A DNA stretch of 64,000 nt from contig DBQU01000049.1 in NCBI GenBank assembly GCA_002305765.1, positions 4,774 to 68,773 of the forward strand, given 5' to 3'. The translations under genes were made by a program, and so were the position numbers. Shown here one piece after another: positions 39,766-47,313 of this stretch; within the stretch, counting starts at the first letter, position 1; every line of letters starts with the position of its first letter. This DNA is from Deltaproteobacteria bacterium UBA1386 (GTDB lineage: Bacteria; Desulfobacterota; Syntrophorhabdia; Syntrophorhabdales; Syntrophorhabdaceae). Under the pieces are notes generated by a model. That model saw nothing but the letters and a program-made list of their open reading frames with translations. It was not told the DNA's origin and made no database searches.

Positions 39766-40476
39766 TCAGATCTCCTTTTCAATCTTATTCCGACGGATCC
39801 CTCCGTCCGTCTCTTCATCGGCAAAGGTGACGCGGACCTTTCCGTATTGCAGGAGGGCCATGCGCTCTCGCGTGCCTCGTTCGAACAGTCGCGCGACAAC
39901 CGAGCAGGGCATGTTCACCTTCGCCCGGACCACACCGAAGGCGTCTGCGAGCTTCTCCGGTGTCGGTGCGCTGCCGAGGCGAACCGCCATGTCGGGCTCG
40001 AGATATCTCCCTGCCACCTGAAGAAATCCTTCAACCCCCTTTCTCCTGCTAAAACGCACATTCTCCCGGTTGTCATGGAGCCGGCGCCGCACCCGGACGC
40101 TTCGTATCGCGACGAGGGAGCCCAGCGCGCACACAAGGGCGCACGAGAGAATGCGTGTTGTTCTCTTCGTGCGTTCTGAGGCGGCGGTCATCGCCTTCCC
40201 GAGAGCCTTCGTGCTGATCCGGCCGTAGTTGCCCGTCCTCCCAACCTCCCTATCGACTATGGCAAGGATGTTCTCTATCCTCAGTAATTCCATCGCGTGG
40301 CCCTCACCAGTGGGACAACAACTGTAGATCTTCGCCTGTATCCGAAGAAGCGGCAATTCTATCCTGTGGAGCACGACGGGGCTCCGCGAGGCAAAAAAGC
40401 CAAGAAGACCGAGCACAAAGATGCCGGCCACAAAGAATATCCCATGGTCCGAGGCCTTTCCGTCTTGCCGTTCCAC
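39766..40476 (-). CDS. DotM/IcmP-TrbA-like membrane protein
   Basis: About 236 residues from a GTG at 40476 (GGGAGGG upstream). A first membrane helix (about 14-36, GIFFVAGIFVLGLLGFFASRSP), a juxtamembrane helix, then a second one (about 108-126, ILSCALVCALGSLVAIRSV) followed by a basic stretch RVRRRLHDNRENVRFSRRK and a soluble C-terminal domain. DotM/IcmP and IncI TrbA have this N-terminal layout, with a G-N-Y stretch before the second helix block (here GRTGNYGRIS), and partner the coupling protein DotL. The protein is shorter than DotM (about 370). The assignment is from remembered pattern and from the DotL-like gene elsewhere in the window. Confidence 0.45.
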   Translation of the reverse strand: MERQDGKASDHGIFFVAGIFVLGLLGFFASRSPVVLHRIELPLLRIQAKIYSCCPTGEGHAMELLRIENILAIVDREVGRTGNYGRISTKALGKAMTAASERTKRTTRILSCALVCALGSLVAIRSVRVRRRLHDNRENVRFSRRKGVEGFLQVAGRYLEPDMAVRLGSAPTPEKLADAFGVVRAKVNMPCSVVARLFERGTRERMALLQYGKVRVTFADEETDGGIRRNKIEKEI

Positions 40477-40753
40477 GGCAAATCCCTCCCTTGAGAACAA
40501 CAGAAGTGAAGCGTCGATATGGATTGTTCTGCGAAGAAATTACTTTGGAAATCTATGAAAGTACATTTAAAGCAATCTTGTCAATATGAAAGACTTCAAA
40601 AAGACCCTTTTGCGGTTCAAAAAGACCAGGCGGAGGATTTCCATGACCAGCAAGAGCGGACCGCCTTCGCTCGCTTTTTGAGCAGTCGATGTCTTCACCC
40701 GGAGATTCCCGCGCCCGGTGCTATTTTTGTTTAAAGGATCGGATGAGAGAGTT
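40477..40753. promoter_or_regulatory. AT-rich divergent control region with 12-bp direct repeats
   Basis: The 277 bases between two divergent units are clearly richer in A and T than their surroundings. They carry two copies of TTCAAAAAGACC at 40595-40606 and 40616-40627, exactly 21 bp apart. Binding of a regulator to one face of the helix is likely. A plus-strand open frame here (40519-40734) lacks coding character. Confidence 0.6.
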
Positions 40754-41119
40754 ATGACGAACAAGAACGAAATAACCGAGGCCTTCATAGCGAGAAGGTC
40801 CGAAGGTTTCGAGATAGTCCTTCCGCGGACGGCCATAGAAAGGGCCGCGAGGCGGCTTGCCGAAACCACCAATGCTGCCGGTTTCCATGACGCGATGGAA
40901 CTCGCCTGGTTCAGATTCGATCCCAATGTCGACAGGGAGATGCTCGACTGCGTTTCAATGCTCCTCACGCTCTACCGCTGCTCGCTGGATGGAAACATCA
41001 GGCCCGCCCTGAACCTGGAAGAGGTCTACGAGCACGCGTTCAACGAGATGGAAGCCGAACATGGCAGCCTTTCGAACAAGGGAACGCCATGGCGCTCTTC
41101 CTATTGCCCCGGAGGATGA
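40754..41119 (+). CDS. Small helical protein of unknown function
   Basis: A 121-residue soluble protein, predicted mostly helical and acidic, beginning MTNKNEITEAFIARRSEGFE and containing the stretch DREMLDCVSMLLTLYRCSLD. No family is recognised. It is the first gene of a three-gene plus-strand unit and overlaps the transglycosylase gene by 59 bp. Start at 40754 follows a weak GAGAGA site; an ATG 36 bases earlier is possible. Confidence 0.55.
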   Translation: MTNKNEITEAFIARRSEGFEIVLPRTAIERAARRLAETTNAAGFHDAMELAWFRFDPNVDREMLDCVSMLLTLYRCSLDGNIRPALNLEEVYEHAFNEMEAEHGSLSNKGTPWRSSYCPGG

Positions 41120-41747
41120 GTTGCCGGCAGGAAAGGTCATTATCGTCCTGCTGTGCGCTCTAGGGATCTCTATACACCCCGGCATCAAGGGACATTGTGG
41201 ACCGGGCGGCGGCACCGGGTGCACAACAGAACTGTCTGCCGAGATCGAGGCCATGAAAAACCGCAACCCTGACAAATACCGGGATTTCCGCCATGTCCTG
41301 CGACATATCCGCACGATGAACAGGAGACAGAACGAAAAGACGTCACTCTCCGTCGCGAAGGCGCTCGTTGACCATGTATATTGGGAAAGATATCGTTTCA
41401 CTTCCGCGGAGCACAGGCTTAATTTCCTTTCCGTCCTCATGGGCATCGTGCGCGTTGAGAGTCTCTTCGACCCCGCCGCAGTGAGTAACAGGAACGCCCG
41501 GGGACTCATGCAGATCCACTCGCCAACGTGGAAGCGGTATTTCTCCTCGCCCGACGAGGCGCATGACCTTCGCAGGAACCTCACGGTGGGGACAGGGATC
41601 CTCCGTCATTACATGCGCCGGTCGAACAATGACCTGCGCCGGGCCCTATACAGGTACCTCGGGGCACCGGACGACCGGTACGCCGACAAGGTCATTGAGA
41701 GCGCGGCCGCGTTCAAGGCCCGCGTGTTGTCGGACACCATGGAATGA
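41061..41747 (+). CDS. Lytic transglycosylase (SLT domain)
   Basis: Periplasmic murein-cleaving enzyme of 228 residues, of the type that opens peptidoglycan for secretion or pilus machines. An N-terminal hydrophobic stretch (about 25-40) should export or anchor it. The SLT core shows the catalytic Glu133 in GIVRVESLFDPAAVSNRNAR, followed by GLMQIHSPTW, then GTGILRHYM and RALYRYLGAP. T4SS and IncI pilus loci normally carry such a gene (VirB1, PilT of R64), and region 1 lacks one, so this could serve it. It overlaps the previous gene. Confidence 0.88.
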   Translation: MAAFRTRERHGALPIAPEDELPAGKVIIVLLCALGISIHPGIKGHCGPGGGTGCTTELSAEIEAMKNRNPDKYRDFRHVLRHIRTMNRRQNEKTSLSVAKALVDHVYWERYRFTSAEHRLNFLSVLMGIVRVESLFDPAAVSNRNARGLMQIHSPTWKRYFSSPDEAHDLRRNLTVGTGILRHYMRRSNNDLRRALYRYLGAPDDRYADKVIESAAAFKARVLSDTME

Positions 41748-41767
41748 CCGGTCGGAGAGGGTAAACC

Positions 41768-42253
41768 ATGAGGGATTTTGCCGTTACTTTGCCGTGGCAG
41801 GAACACCTGAAGAGGCGTTCGAACACGGCAGAGCCCACAGGAAGACAGGGAACAATCGTCCTTCGCCTCCTCCTTCTATTCTGTCTCTTCGGTCTTGCGA
41901 CAATGGAACAGAAGGCGTGCGCCGAAGCCGTCTACATCATACCGCCCGCGCCTGAAAGCGGTGCCGTGCTGAAATACAAGAGCGTGCATTACAGCGGTGC
42001 CTCCCTTGACAAACCCTCCTGCGACCCCGGGATGACGGCAAAGATATTCGTCACTCCCGTGCGTATGCTGGGAGGGCCGTCGACCACGATCGTTCCCATC
42101 GCCGGCGTAAGCACCTTCGCCACCGATAACGGAAACGGTAAGTGGACGGTCAGAGGCCAGGTCAAGACCGCCGACAACGGCCTCCTGGAAGATAGCAGTG
42201 CGATCGTCCTCGTCGTGGAGGTCTACTGCTGTGTCAATGAATTGTGTAACTGA
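41768..42253 (+). CDS. Exported protein of unknown function
   Basis: A 161-residue protein with a long polar N-terminus before a hydrophobic segment (about 30-46, TIVLRLLLLFCLFGLA) and a likely cleavage after KACAEA. The mature domain is beta-rich, with cysteines at about 52, 84, 153, 154 and 160, and ends VEVYCCVNELCN, which suggests disulfides. No family is recognised. It follows the transglycosylase by 20 bp and is closed by a strong hairpin, so it ends the unit. Confidence 0.55.
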   Translation: MRDFAVTLPWQEHLKRRSNTAEPTGRQGTIVLRLLLLFCLFGLATMEQKACAEAVYIIPPAPESGAVLKYKSVHYSGASLDKPSCDPGMTAKIFVTPVRMLGGPSTTIVPIAGVSTFATDNGNGKWTVRGQVKTADNGLLEDSSAIVLVVEVYCCVNELCN

Positions 42254-42272
42254 CGGGCATTTCGGAAATGGA

Positions 42273-42319
42273 GATACCGGGCTGCCGGGGTCCCCGAAGG
42301 ACCCCGGCAGCCCGGTATC
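42273..42319. terminator. Perfect 21-bp hairpin between convergent genes
   Basis: Perfect stem of 21 bp (42273-42293 with 42299-42319) and a five-base loop CCGAA, between the convergent exported-protein and HtrA genes. No T tract follows closely, but the stem is very stable and should stop transcription from both sides or protect 3' ends. Confidence 0.7.
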
Positions 42320-42337
42320 AGGGGAAAGGGGCCTCTT

Positions 42338-43828
42338 TTAGCCCCTGGCGAGCTTTACGACAACGTAGATGTTATTCCCTTGTCTGTGGATGAGAAAGAG
42401 AACGCTTTTCTTTCCGCTCTCCTCAGCCATCTTCCTGACAAAGCCTTCCACGTCCTTTACGGCAGTTCTGTTCACTTCCCGGATGACATCGCCCCTGATG
42501 ATGCCCGCTTCTTCCGCCGGACTCCCCGGTTCGACGGACGTCACAACAACACCTTGCCGGGTCTTCAGCTGGAGGGCCCTTGCTATCTCGGGAGTGATGG
42601 CCTGAACCGCTATCCCTGCTTTGTTCTCTCCGGATTCCTTTCCGGCTACCTCCGCCACGGTGTCTTCCATCCGCGCTATCTTGACGGTCTTGCTTACCGT
42701 CTTCCCGCCGCGGAGCAGTTTCACCGACACATCCTTGCCCACAGGCGTTGCCGCTACGACCCGCGGGAGATCGTTGGAGGTGGCAATATCCTTACCGTCA
42801 AATTCCACGATCACGTCGCCCTGAGCTATTCCGGCTTTATCGGCAGGCCCATCCTTGATCACGTCGGCCACGAGGGCCCCTTTTCTGTCTGCAAGCCCGA
42901 AAGAGGAGGCGAGTGCTGGGGTGATCTCCTGTATGCTCACGCCGAGCCAGCCGCGGGTGACCCTCCCATTACCTTTCAACTGCGCGATCACGTTCCTGGC
43001 CGTATCGACGGGAATCGCAAAGCCTATCCCCTGTCCTGAGGCCACGATCGCCGTGTTGATTCCGACCACCTCCCCTTTCATATTAATGAGAGGACCACCG
43101 CTGTTTCCGGGATTTATGGAGGCATCCGTCTGAATGAAGTTGTCATAAGGCCCTGAGCCGATGATCCTGCCCTTGGCGCTGACGATCCCTGCCGTCACCG
43201 TCTGTTCGAGACCGAAGGGGCTGCCTATCGCAACGACCCAGCTGCCGACCTTGAGTTCGTCCGAATTGCCCATCGTTATCGGCGTGAGGTTCGAAGCGCC
43301 CGTGATCCTGATGAGGGCAAGGTCGGTCTTGGAATCCCTGCCGACGATGCTCGCGTCGAACTCTCTCCCGTCAGTTAGTTTCACCTTTATCTCGTTGGCA
43401 CCGTCAATCACGTGGTTATTGGTCACGATATAACCGTCCCCGTCGACAATGAATCCCGAGCCAAGGCTTTTCTGCCGGAAATCCTCGGGTGACCCGTTCC
43501 CTCCCCGGCGGCCGAAGAACTCTTCGAAAGGGTCCTGCCCGCCGAAGGGGCTTTCCTTGCCGAAGGGGTTGCCAAAGAAATGGCGAAAAACGCGTCCGTT
43601 TCCTTTGAGCGTCTTGACCGTCTGAATGTTCACGACACTCGGACGGGCCTTCTCCGCGAGTTCCGCGAAATTGCCGGGGACCATGATGGGCACCGCGGAG
43701 CTCTTCGAAGGCACCGGCGTGTTGTTCGTTCCCTTGACAGCCTTCGAAACCCCATAGCCGAGCCCCACCGTAAGGGCGATGGTCGCCAGTACGATAACAA
43801 CAGCTCTGATTACTCGTGTTCGTTCCAT
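42338..43828 (-). CDS. degP: HtrA/DegP-type periplasmic serine protease
   Basis: Periplasmic quality-control protease of 496 residues: a signal or membrane anchor (about 7-27), a trypsin-like domain with His139 (TNNHVIDG), Asp169 (KTDLALIRI) and Ser243 (NPGNSGGPL), and two PDZ domains (about 295-385 and 405-490). A Phe/Gly-rich insert (FRHFFGNPFGKESPFGGQDP) corresponds to the LA loop of DegP. ATG with AAGGAG upstream. It is downstream of an OmpR-type two-component system (170 bp gap with a repeat), so envelope-stress control is plausible. Confidence 0.93.
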   Translation of the reverse strand: MERTRVIRAVVIVLATIALTVGLGYGVSKAVKGTNNTPVPSKSSAVPIMVPGNFAELAEKARPSVVNIQTVKTLKGNGRVFRHFFGNPFGKESPFGGQDPFEEFFGRRGGNGSPEDFRQKSLGSGFIVDGDGYIVTNNHVIDGANEIKVKLTDGREFDASIVGRDSKTDLALIRITGASNLTPITMGNSDELKVGSWVVAIGSPFGLEQTVTAGIVSAKGRIIGSGPYDNFIQTDASINPGNSGGPLINMKGEVVGINTAIVASGQGIGFAIPVDTARNVIAQLKGNGRVTRGWLGVSIQEITPALASSFGLADRKGALVADVIKDGPADKAGIAQGDVIVEFDGKDIATSNDLPRVVAATPVGKDVSVKLLRGGKTVSKTVKIARMEDTVAEVAGKESGENKAGIAVQAITPEIARALQLKTRQGVVVTSVEPGSPAEEAGIIRGDVIREVNRTAVKDVEGFVRKMAEESGKKSVLFLIHRQGNNIYVVVKLARG

Positions 43829-43924
43829 ACAGGTCTCCTTGATGTATATTGGCCAGGCGCTGCCTTGCCGATACTCCAGTCTACATCGCGAAGTTCATCA
43901 GGACATGACGGTGAGATTACAAAT

Positions 43925-43970
43925 TGGTAATGAAGACGGGTAATAGGTTATGGGTTATGGATCATGGGAA
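43925..43970. repeat. Dispersed GGTTATGGGTTATGG repeat, copy A
   Basis: GAAGACGGGTAATAGG followed by TTATGGGTTATGGATCATGGG. A close relative in inverted orientation is found at 61007-61050 just after the autotransporter gene. Both are in non-coding gaps. Confidence 0.55.
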
Positions 43971-43998
43971 GGACGGGTCTCTTTGGCCCTCAAGCGGT

Positions 43999-45420
43999 TC
44001 AAGCGGTTTCGGCCGTCTTCTTGGGGAGGGTTACGGTGAAGGTGGCACCTCTGTCGGGGATACTTGTCACGGTGATGTCTCCACCGTGAGCACGGGCAAT
44101 GGCCCGCGCGAGGCTGAGGCCCAGGCCCAGGCCCGCTTCCGAGCGGCTCCTGTCGCCGCGGTAGAACCTGTCGAAGATGCGGGGAAGGTCTTCCGGCGAG
44201 ATACCCATGCCGCTGTCACTAACAGTAAGCGCGATGCGGTTCGAGCCGTCCCGCGAAAGGCGGACATCGACGCTCCCGCCGGAGGGGGTGTATTTGATGG
44301 CGTTGTCGATGAGGTTGGCGACCATCCGCCGGATCATCCTCTTGTCCCCTGCCACGTCAACCGCCTCCTCGATCTCGCAGGTCAGAACGATACCCTTGTC
44401 GGAGGCGGCGGGCTCATACAGGTCGCAGGCCTCGCGCACCAGCTCGGCGGTCTTTATCCTCTCCTGCGGCGGACGGTCCACTCCAGATTCCGTCCTCGAT
44501 ATCATAAGCATGGTGTTGATGGTATCCAGAAGGCGGTCGCATTCCTCGATGGTGCTCGCCGCCATGTTCTCGAACTCTTCGGGGGACCCGGATGTGCTCA
44601 GCGTCACCTCCGCCGCTCCCCGTATTCGCGTTATCGGGCTCTTCAGATCGTGGGCAATATTGTCGCTCATCTCCTTCATCTCCCTCACGAGCGCCTCGAT
44701 GCGGTCGAGCATCTCGTTGAAGGTGACGGCCAACTGATCGATCTCGTCACCGCGCATGTTGACGGGCACCCTTCGACCAAGCGTCCCTGCGGATATCTCC
44801 CGCGCCGTGCGCGTCACGGCCTCCACCCCCGATACTGCCCGCCTCGCCATGAACCATCCGATACCGGCGGCAAGGACGATGAGAAACCCCATCGTGACGA
44901 TAAAGATCCGTCTGAAGGCCTCGAGGAATCGCGACGATCCCTCGACGGCCTCGCCGATCTGCAGGATGATGTTCGGGCCGAGCGTCACATACAGGATGCG
45001 GACCTCGTCCCGGCGCTCGGGCAGGTCCATCGTCTCAAAGACATGGTCGGCACCCTCCACCAGTTGGCGGATCGCGTTCACGTGAATGCCTATGTCCTTC
45101 CAGTAGGACATGTTCGACGAAGAGAACGTCACGCCGTCGGCATAGAGCATGCGAAAGAAGACCTTTCGCAAACCGGCGGCCTGGGTTTCCACGACGGCGG
45201 CCTTCTTGGCCTCTTCCAGCCCCTCCGTCGACGCAAGGACGACGTAGCGCCGGGCCTGATTCATGAGTTCCTCGTCCGTCCGGCCACGGACAACAGATGT
45301 GACAAGCGTGTAGAAGAGAAAGAAAGCGACGAAGGAGGAGACGGTGAATATCCCCGCGTACCAGAGGGTGAGTCTCAGGGCCAGCGTATCACGGGTTTTA
45401 CGGATTTTCCCTGAGGACAT
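43999..45420 (-). CDS. Sensor histidine kinase (CusS/HAMP type)
   Basis: Membrane-bound kinase with 473 residues: membrane helix (about 17-40), periplasmic sensor (about 41-165), second helix (about 168-190), HAMP (about 190-245), dimerisation domain with the phosphoacceptor His in DNIAHDLKSPITRIRG (about 255), and a HATPase domain with NLIDNAIKYTPSGG (N box), DSGMGISPEDLP (G1) and GLGLGLSLAR (G2). The final residues end LPKKTAETA. It overlaps the response regulator gene by 23 bp. The stimulus is unknown; periplasmic metal or envelope stress are usual for this layout. Confidence 0.93.
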   Translation of the reverse strand: MSSGKIRKTRDTLALRLTLWYAGIFTVSSFVAFFLFYTLVTSVVRGRTDEELMNQARRYVVLASTEGLEEAKKAAVVETQAAGLRKVFFRMLYADGVTFSSSNMSYWKDIGIHVNAIRQLVEGADHVFETMDLPERRDEVRILYVTLGPNIILQIGEAVEGSSRFLEAFRRIFIVTMGFLIVLAAGIGWFMARRAVSGVEAVTRTAREISAGTLGRRVPVNMRGDEIDQLAVTFNEMLDRIEALVREMKEMSDNIAHDLKSPITRIRGAAEVTLSTSGSPEEFENMAASTIEECDRLLDTINTMLMISRTESGVDRPPQERIKTAELVREACDLYEPAASDKGIVLTCEIEEAVDVAGDKRMIRRMVANLIDNAIKYTPSGGSVDVRLSRDGSNRIALTVSDSGMGISPEDLPRIFDRFYRGDRSRSEAGLGLGLSLARAIARAHGGDITVTSIPDRGATFTVTLPKKTAETA

Positions 45421-46075
45421 AGCCTACCCCCCGCACCGTGTGGATAAGCTTGCCGGGAAAATCCCTGTCGATCTTGTCCCGAAGCCTGCATATCCTGGCC
45501 TCCACCACGTTCGTCTGGGGATCGAAGTCGTAGTTCCAGACGTGCTCCATGATCATCGTTTTGGAGACCACCCTGCCGGCGTTGCGCATGAGATATTCGA
45601 GGAGTGAGAATTCCATGGGCTGGAGTTCGATCGTCTTGTGGGCCCTCTTCACCTCCCTGCTCACGAGGTTCACCGAGAGGTCTCCCACGGCAAGCCGCGT
45701 CGGCTCGGTGATGCCGCTCGCTCGGCGCACCAGCGCCTGAACCCTTGCAAGAAGCTCGGTGAAGGCAAAAGGCTTGGTGAGATAGTCGTCGGCACCGGTC
45801 TGCAACCCCTTGACACGGTCTTCCACGGAACCCCGGGCGCTCAAGATGATAACGGGCGTCGCGACCTTGCCCTTTCGCATCTCCCCGACGACGGACAACC
45901 CGTCGAGGCCGGGAAGCATGATGTCCACGATGGCCGCGTCATAGGGTTCCGTCGTCGCCAGCGTGAGGCCCTCCCTGCCGTCGGTGACATGGTCCACGGC
46001 GCACCCCGCGGCCTTCATCCCTTTTATGATGAAGGACGCGATCTTTTCATCATCTTCAACGAGCAGTATTCTCAC
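45398..46075 (-). CDS. OmpR/PhoB-family response regulator
   Basis: Transcription regulator of 225 residues: receiver (Asp in AAIVDIMLPG, Lys in YLTKPF) and a winged-helix output domain with LLEYLMRNAGRVVSKTMIME and NVVEARICRLRDKID. GTG at 46075 is chosen (AGGAAAG upstream, family start VRILLVEDD); an earlier GTG at 46099 adds eight residues. It pairs with the kinase whose start it overlaps, and both may control the HtrA gene downstream. Confidence 0.93.
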   Translation of the reverse strand: MRILLVEDDEKIASFIIKGMKAAGCAVDHVTDGREGLTLATTEPYDAAIVDIMLPGLDGLSVVGEMRKGKVATPVIILSARGSVEDRVKGLQTGADDYLTKPFAFTELLARVQALVRRASGITEPTRLAVGDLSVNLVSREVKRAHKTIELQPMEFSLLEYLMRNAGRVVSKTMIMEHVWNYDFDPQTNVVEARICRLRDKIDRDFPGKLIHTVRGVGYVLRENP

Positions 46076-46168
46076 GGCGCTTTCCTGCGGGCCCGCCACA
46101 GGTCACCGGACACGGGACCCTTCATTATCCTTGCACAGACGGGGGATATTCGTCAATCGGCGGGCGGC

Positions 46169-46837
46169 TCATGCCCGGCTTTTCCCATCTATGATCCTGA
46201 GCAGATCGAGGGGGTGCTCGAGCAGGGATCCCGCCCCGTGAGCAACCAATTCTTCCTCTGTCCGAAAACCCCAGAGGGCCCCGGCCGGGTACATTCCCGC
46301 ATTGCGCGCGGTCTCCATATCGACGTCGGAATCTCCCACGTATATCAGACGTTCAGGTTCGATCCCCAGCTGCCGGGCGACGGACAGAACACCCGTGGGA
46401 TCCGGTTTCTCCGGCATTCCGGCCCCGGCCCCAACGACAACCGGGAATGACCTGCCGGGAAAGAGCGCCTCCACGATCCTCTTTGTCAGATGATCGATCT
46501 TGTTGGAAAAGACGGCCCTATTCATCTTGCGCCTGTCAAGCCCGTCAAGAAGATCCGTGATGCCCTCGTAGGGCCGGGTCTTCTTCAGGCAATTCCTGCC
46601 GTATTCCTTCAGCAACGAGTCGCGGCACAGGGCGATGCGGGCTTCGTCTCTCGCGTCCTCGGGCAGAGAGCGCACGACAAGATTCCTCATCCCCCTGCCG
46701 ACGAAGGCCTTGTATTCCGTGAGGCCATGCGTCGGAAAACCATGTTCCCTGAGGACGGTGTTCATGGAATCCGCTATGTCCTCCAGCGAATTGACCAGAG
46801 TTCCGTCGAGATCGAAGACCACTCCCTCGAACTTCAT
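46169..46837 (-). CDS. HAD-superfamily phosphatase, phosphoglycolate phosphatase-like
   Basis: Cytoplasmic phosphatase of 222 residues with the four HAD motifs: DLDGTL (nucleophile Asp), the Ser/Thr motif VFSNK (motif II), Lys in EKPDPTGVL (motif III) and YVGDSDVDMETA (motif IV). The helical cap between motifs I and II fits the Gph type, which removes phosphate from 2-phosphoglycolate, though close relatives act on other small substrates. ATG at 46837 is set by GGAGG just upstream. It is 93 bp above the response regulator and may start that operon. Confidence 0.88.
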   Translation of the reverse strand: MKFEGVVFDLDGTLVNSLEDIADSMNTVLREHGFPTHGLTEYKAFVGRGMRNLVVRSLPEDARDEARIALCRDSLLKEYGRNCLKKTRPYEGITDLLDGLDRRKMNRAVFSNKIDHLTKRIVEALFPGRSFPVVVGAGAGMPEKPDPTGVLSVARQLGIEPERLIYVGDSDVDMETARNAGMYPAGALWGFRTEEELVAHGAGSLLEHPLDLLRIIDGKSRA

Positions 46838-47313
46838 GATACCTCCCTCCATTTCCTGACCCTCCGTTTCACGGGTAAAGTTTCACTCATGAAGATGGGG
46901 GGTTCTTACATTTAGTTAAACCATAGAACTGTGGAGCTTTGAAACACTTAATGACAACAACTGCGGCGCCCGCCCCGCGTACCGTCACCCGCCCGCGCTT
47001 TTCTTATTCGGGGTGTGCGCCCGGGGTGGCCGTGCCTGTCAATTACAGTCTTCGGGTGCTGCAACAGTTCTCGAGAACCGGAGTGTGAAGGCTATTTCCA
47101 CATCATCTTCGCACCGCAATGTGGCCGATTCGTCCCGTACTGCGTCTCCTCTGTTACATACCGGTCCTGAGGAGCAGGATCGTACCGTAAAATCTCCTCA
47201 TTGATCGACCGTTTTCTTCGTAGTGGAAGGGATAATGAAACGGGGCATGGGGCAGGCGATCCTCCGTAAGAGGCCAGTCAAAAACCCCCTTCGCCCGGGA
47301 AAGAAGGGGATCG
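46838..47313. other. Long divergent gap, no gene seen
   Basis: About 475 bases between the phosphatase and the LytS-type kinase genes. It should hold promoters for both. The open frames in it are short and lack coding character. I see no convincing -35/-10 pair, no tRNA and no known riboswitch. Confidence 0.5.

Noticed and set aside
40519..40734. 71-codon plus-strand frame in the AT-rich control region
   Set aside because: It runs across the direct repeats, lacks a ribosome site and coding bias.
43924..45414. 496-codon plus-strand frame opposite the histidine kinase
   Set aside because: No domain and Arg/His/Asp-rich composition; the minus-strand kinase is complete.
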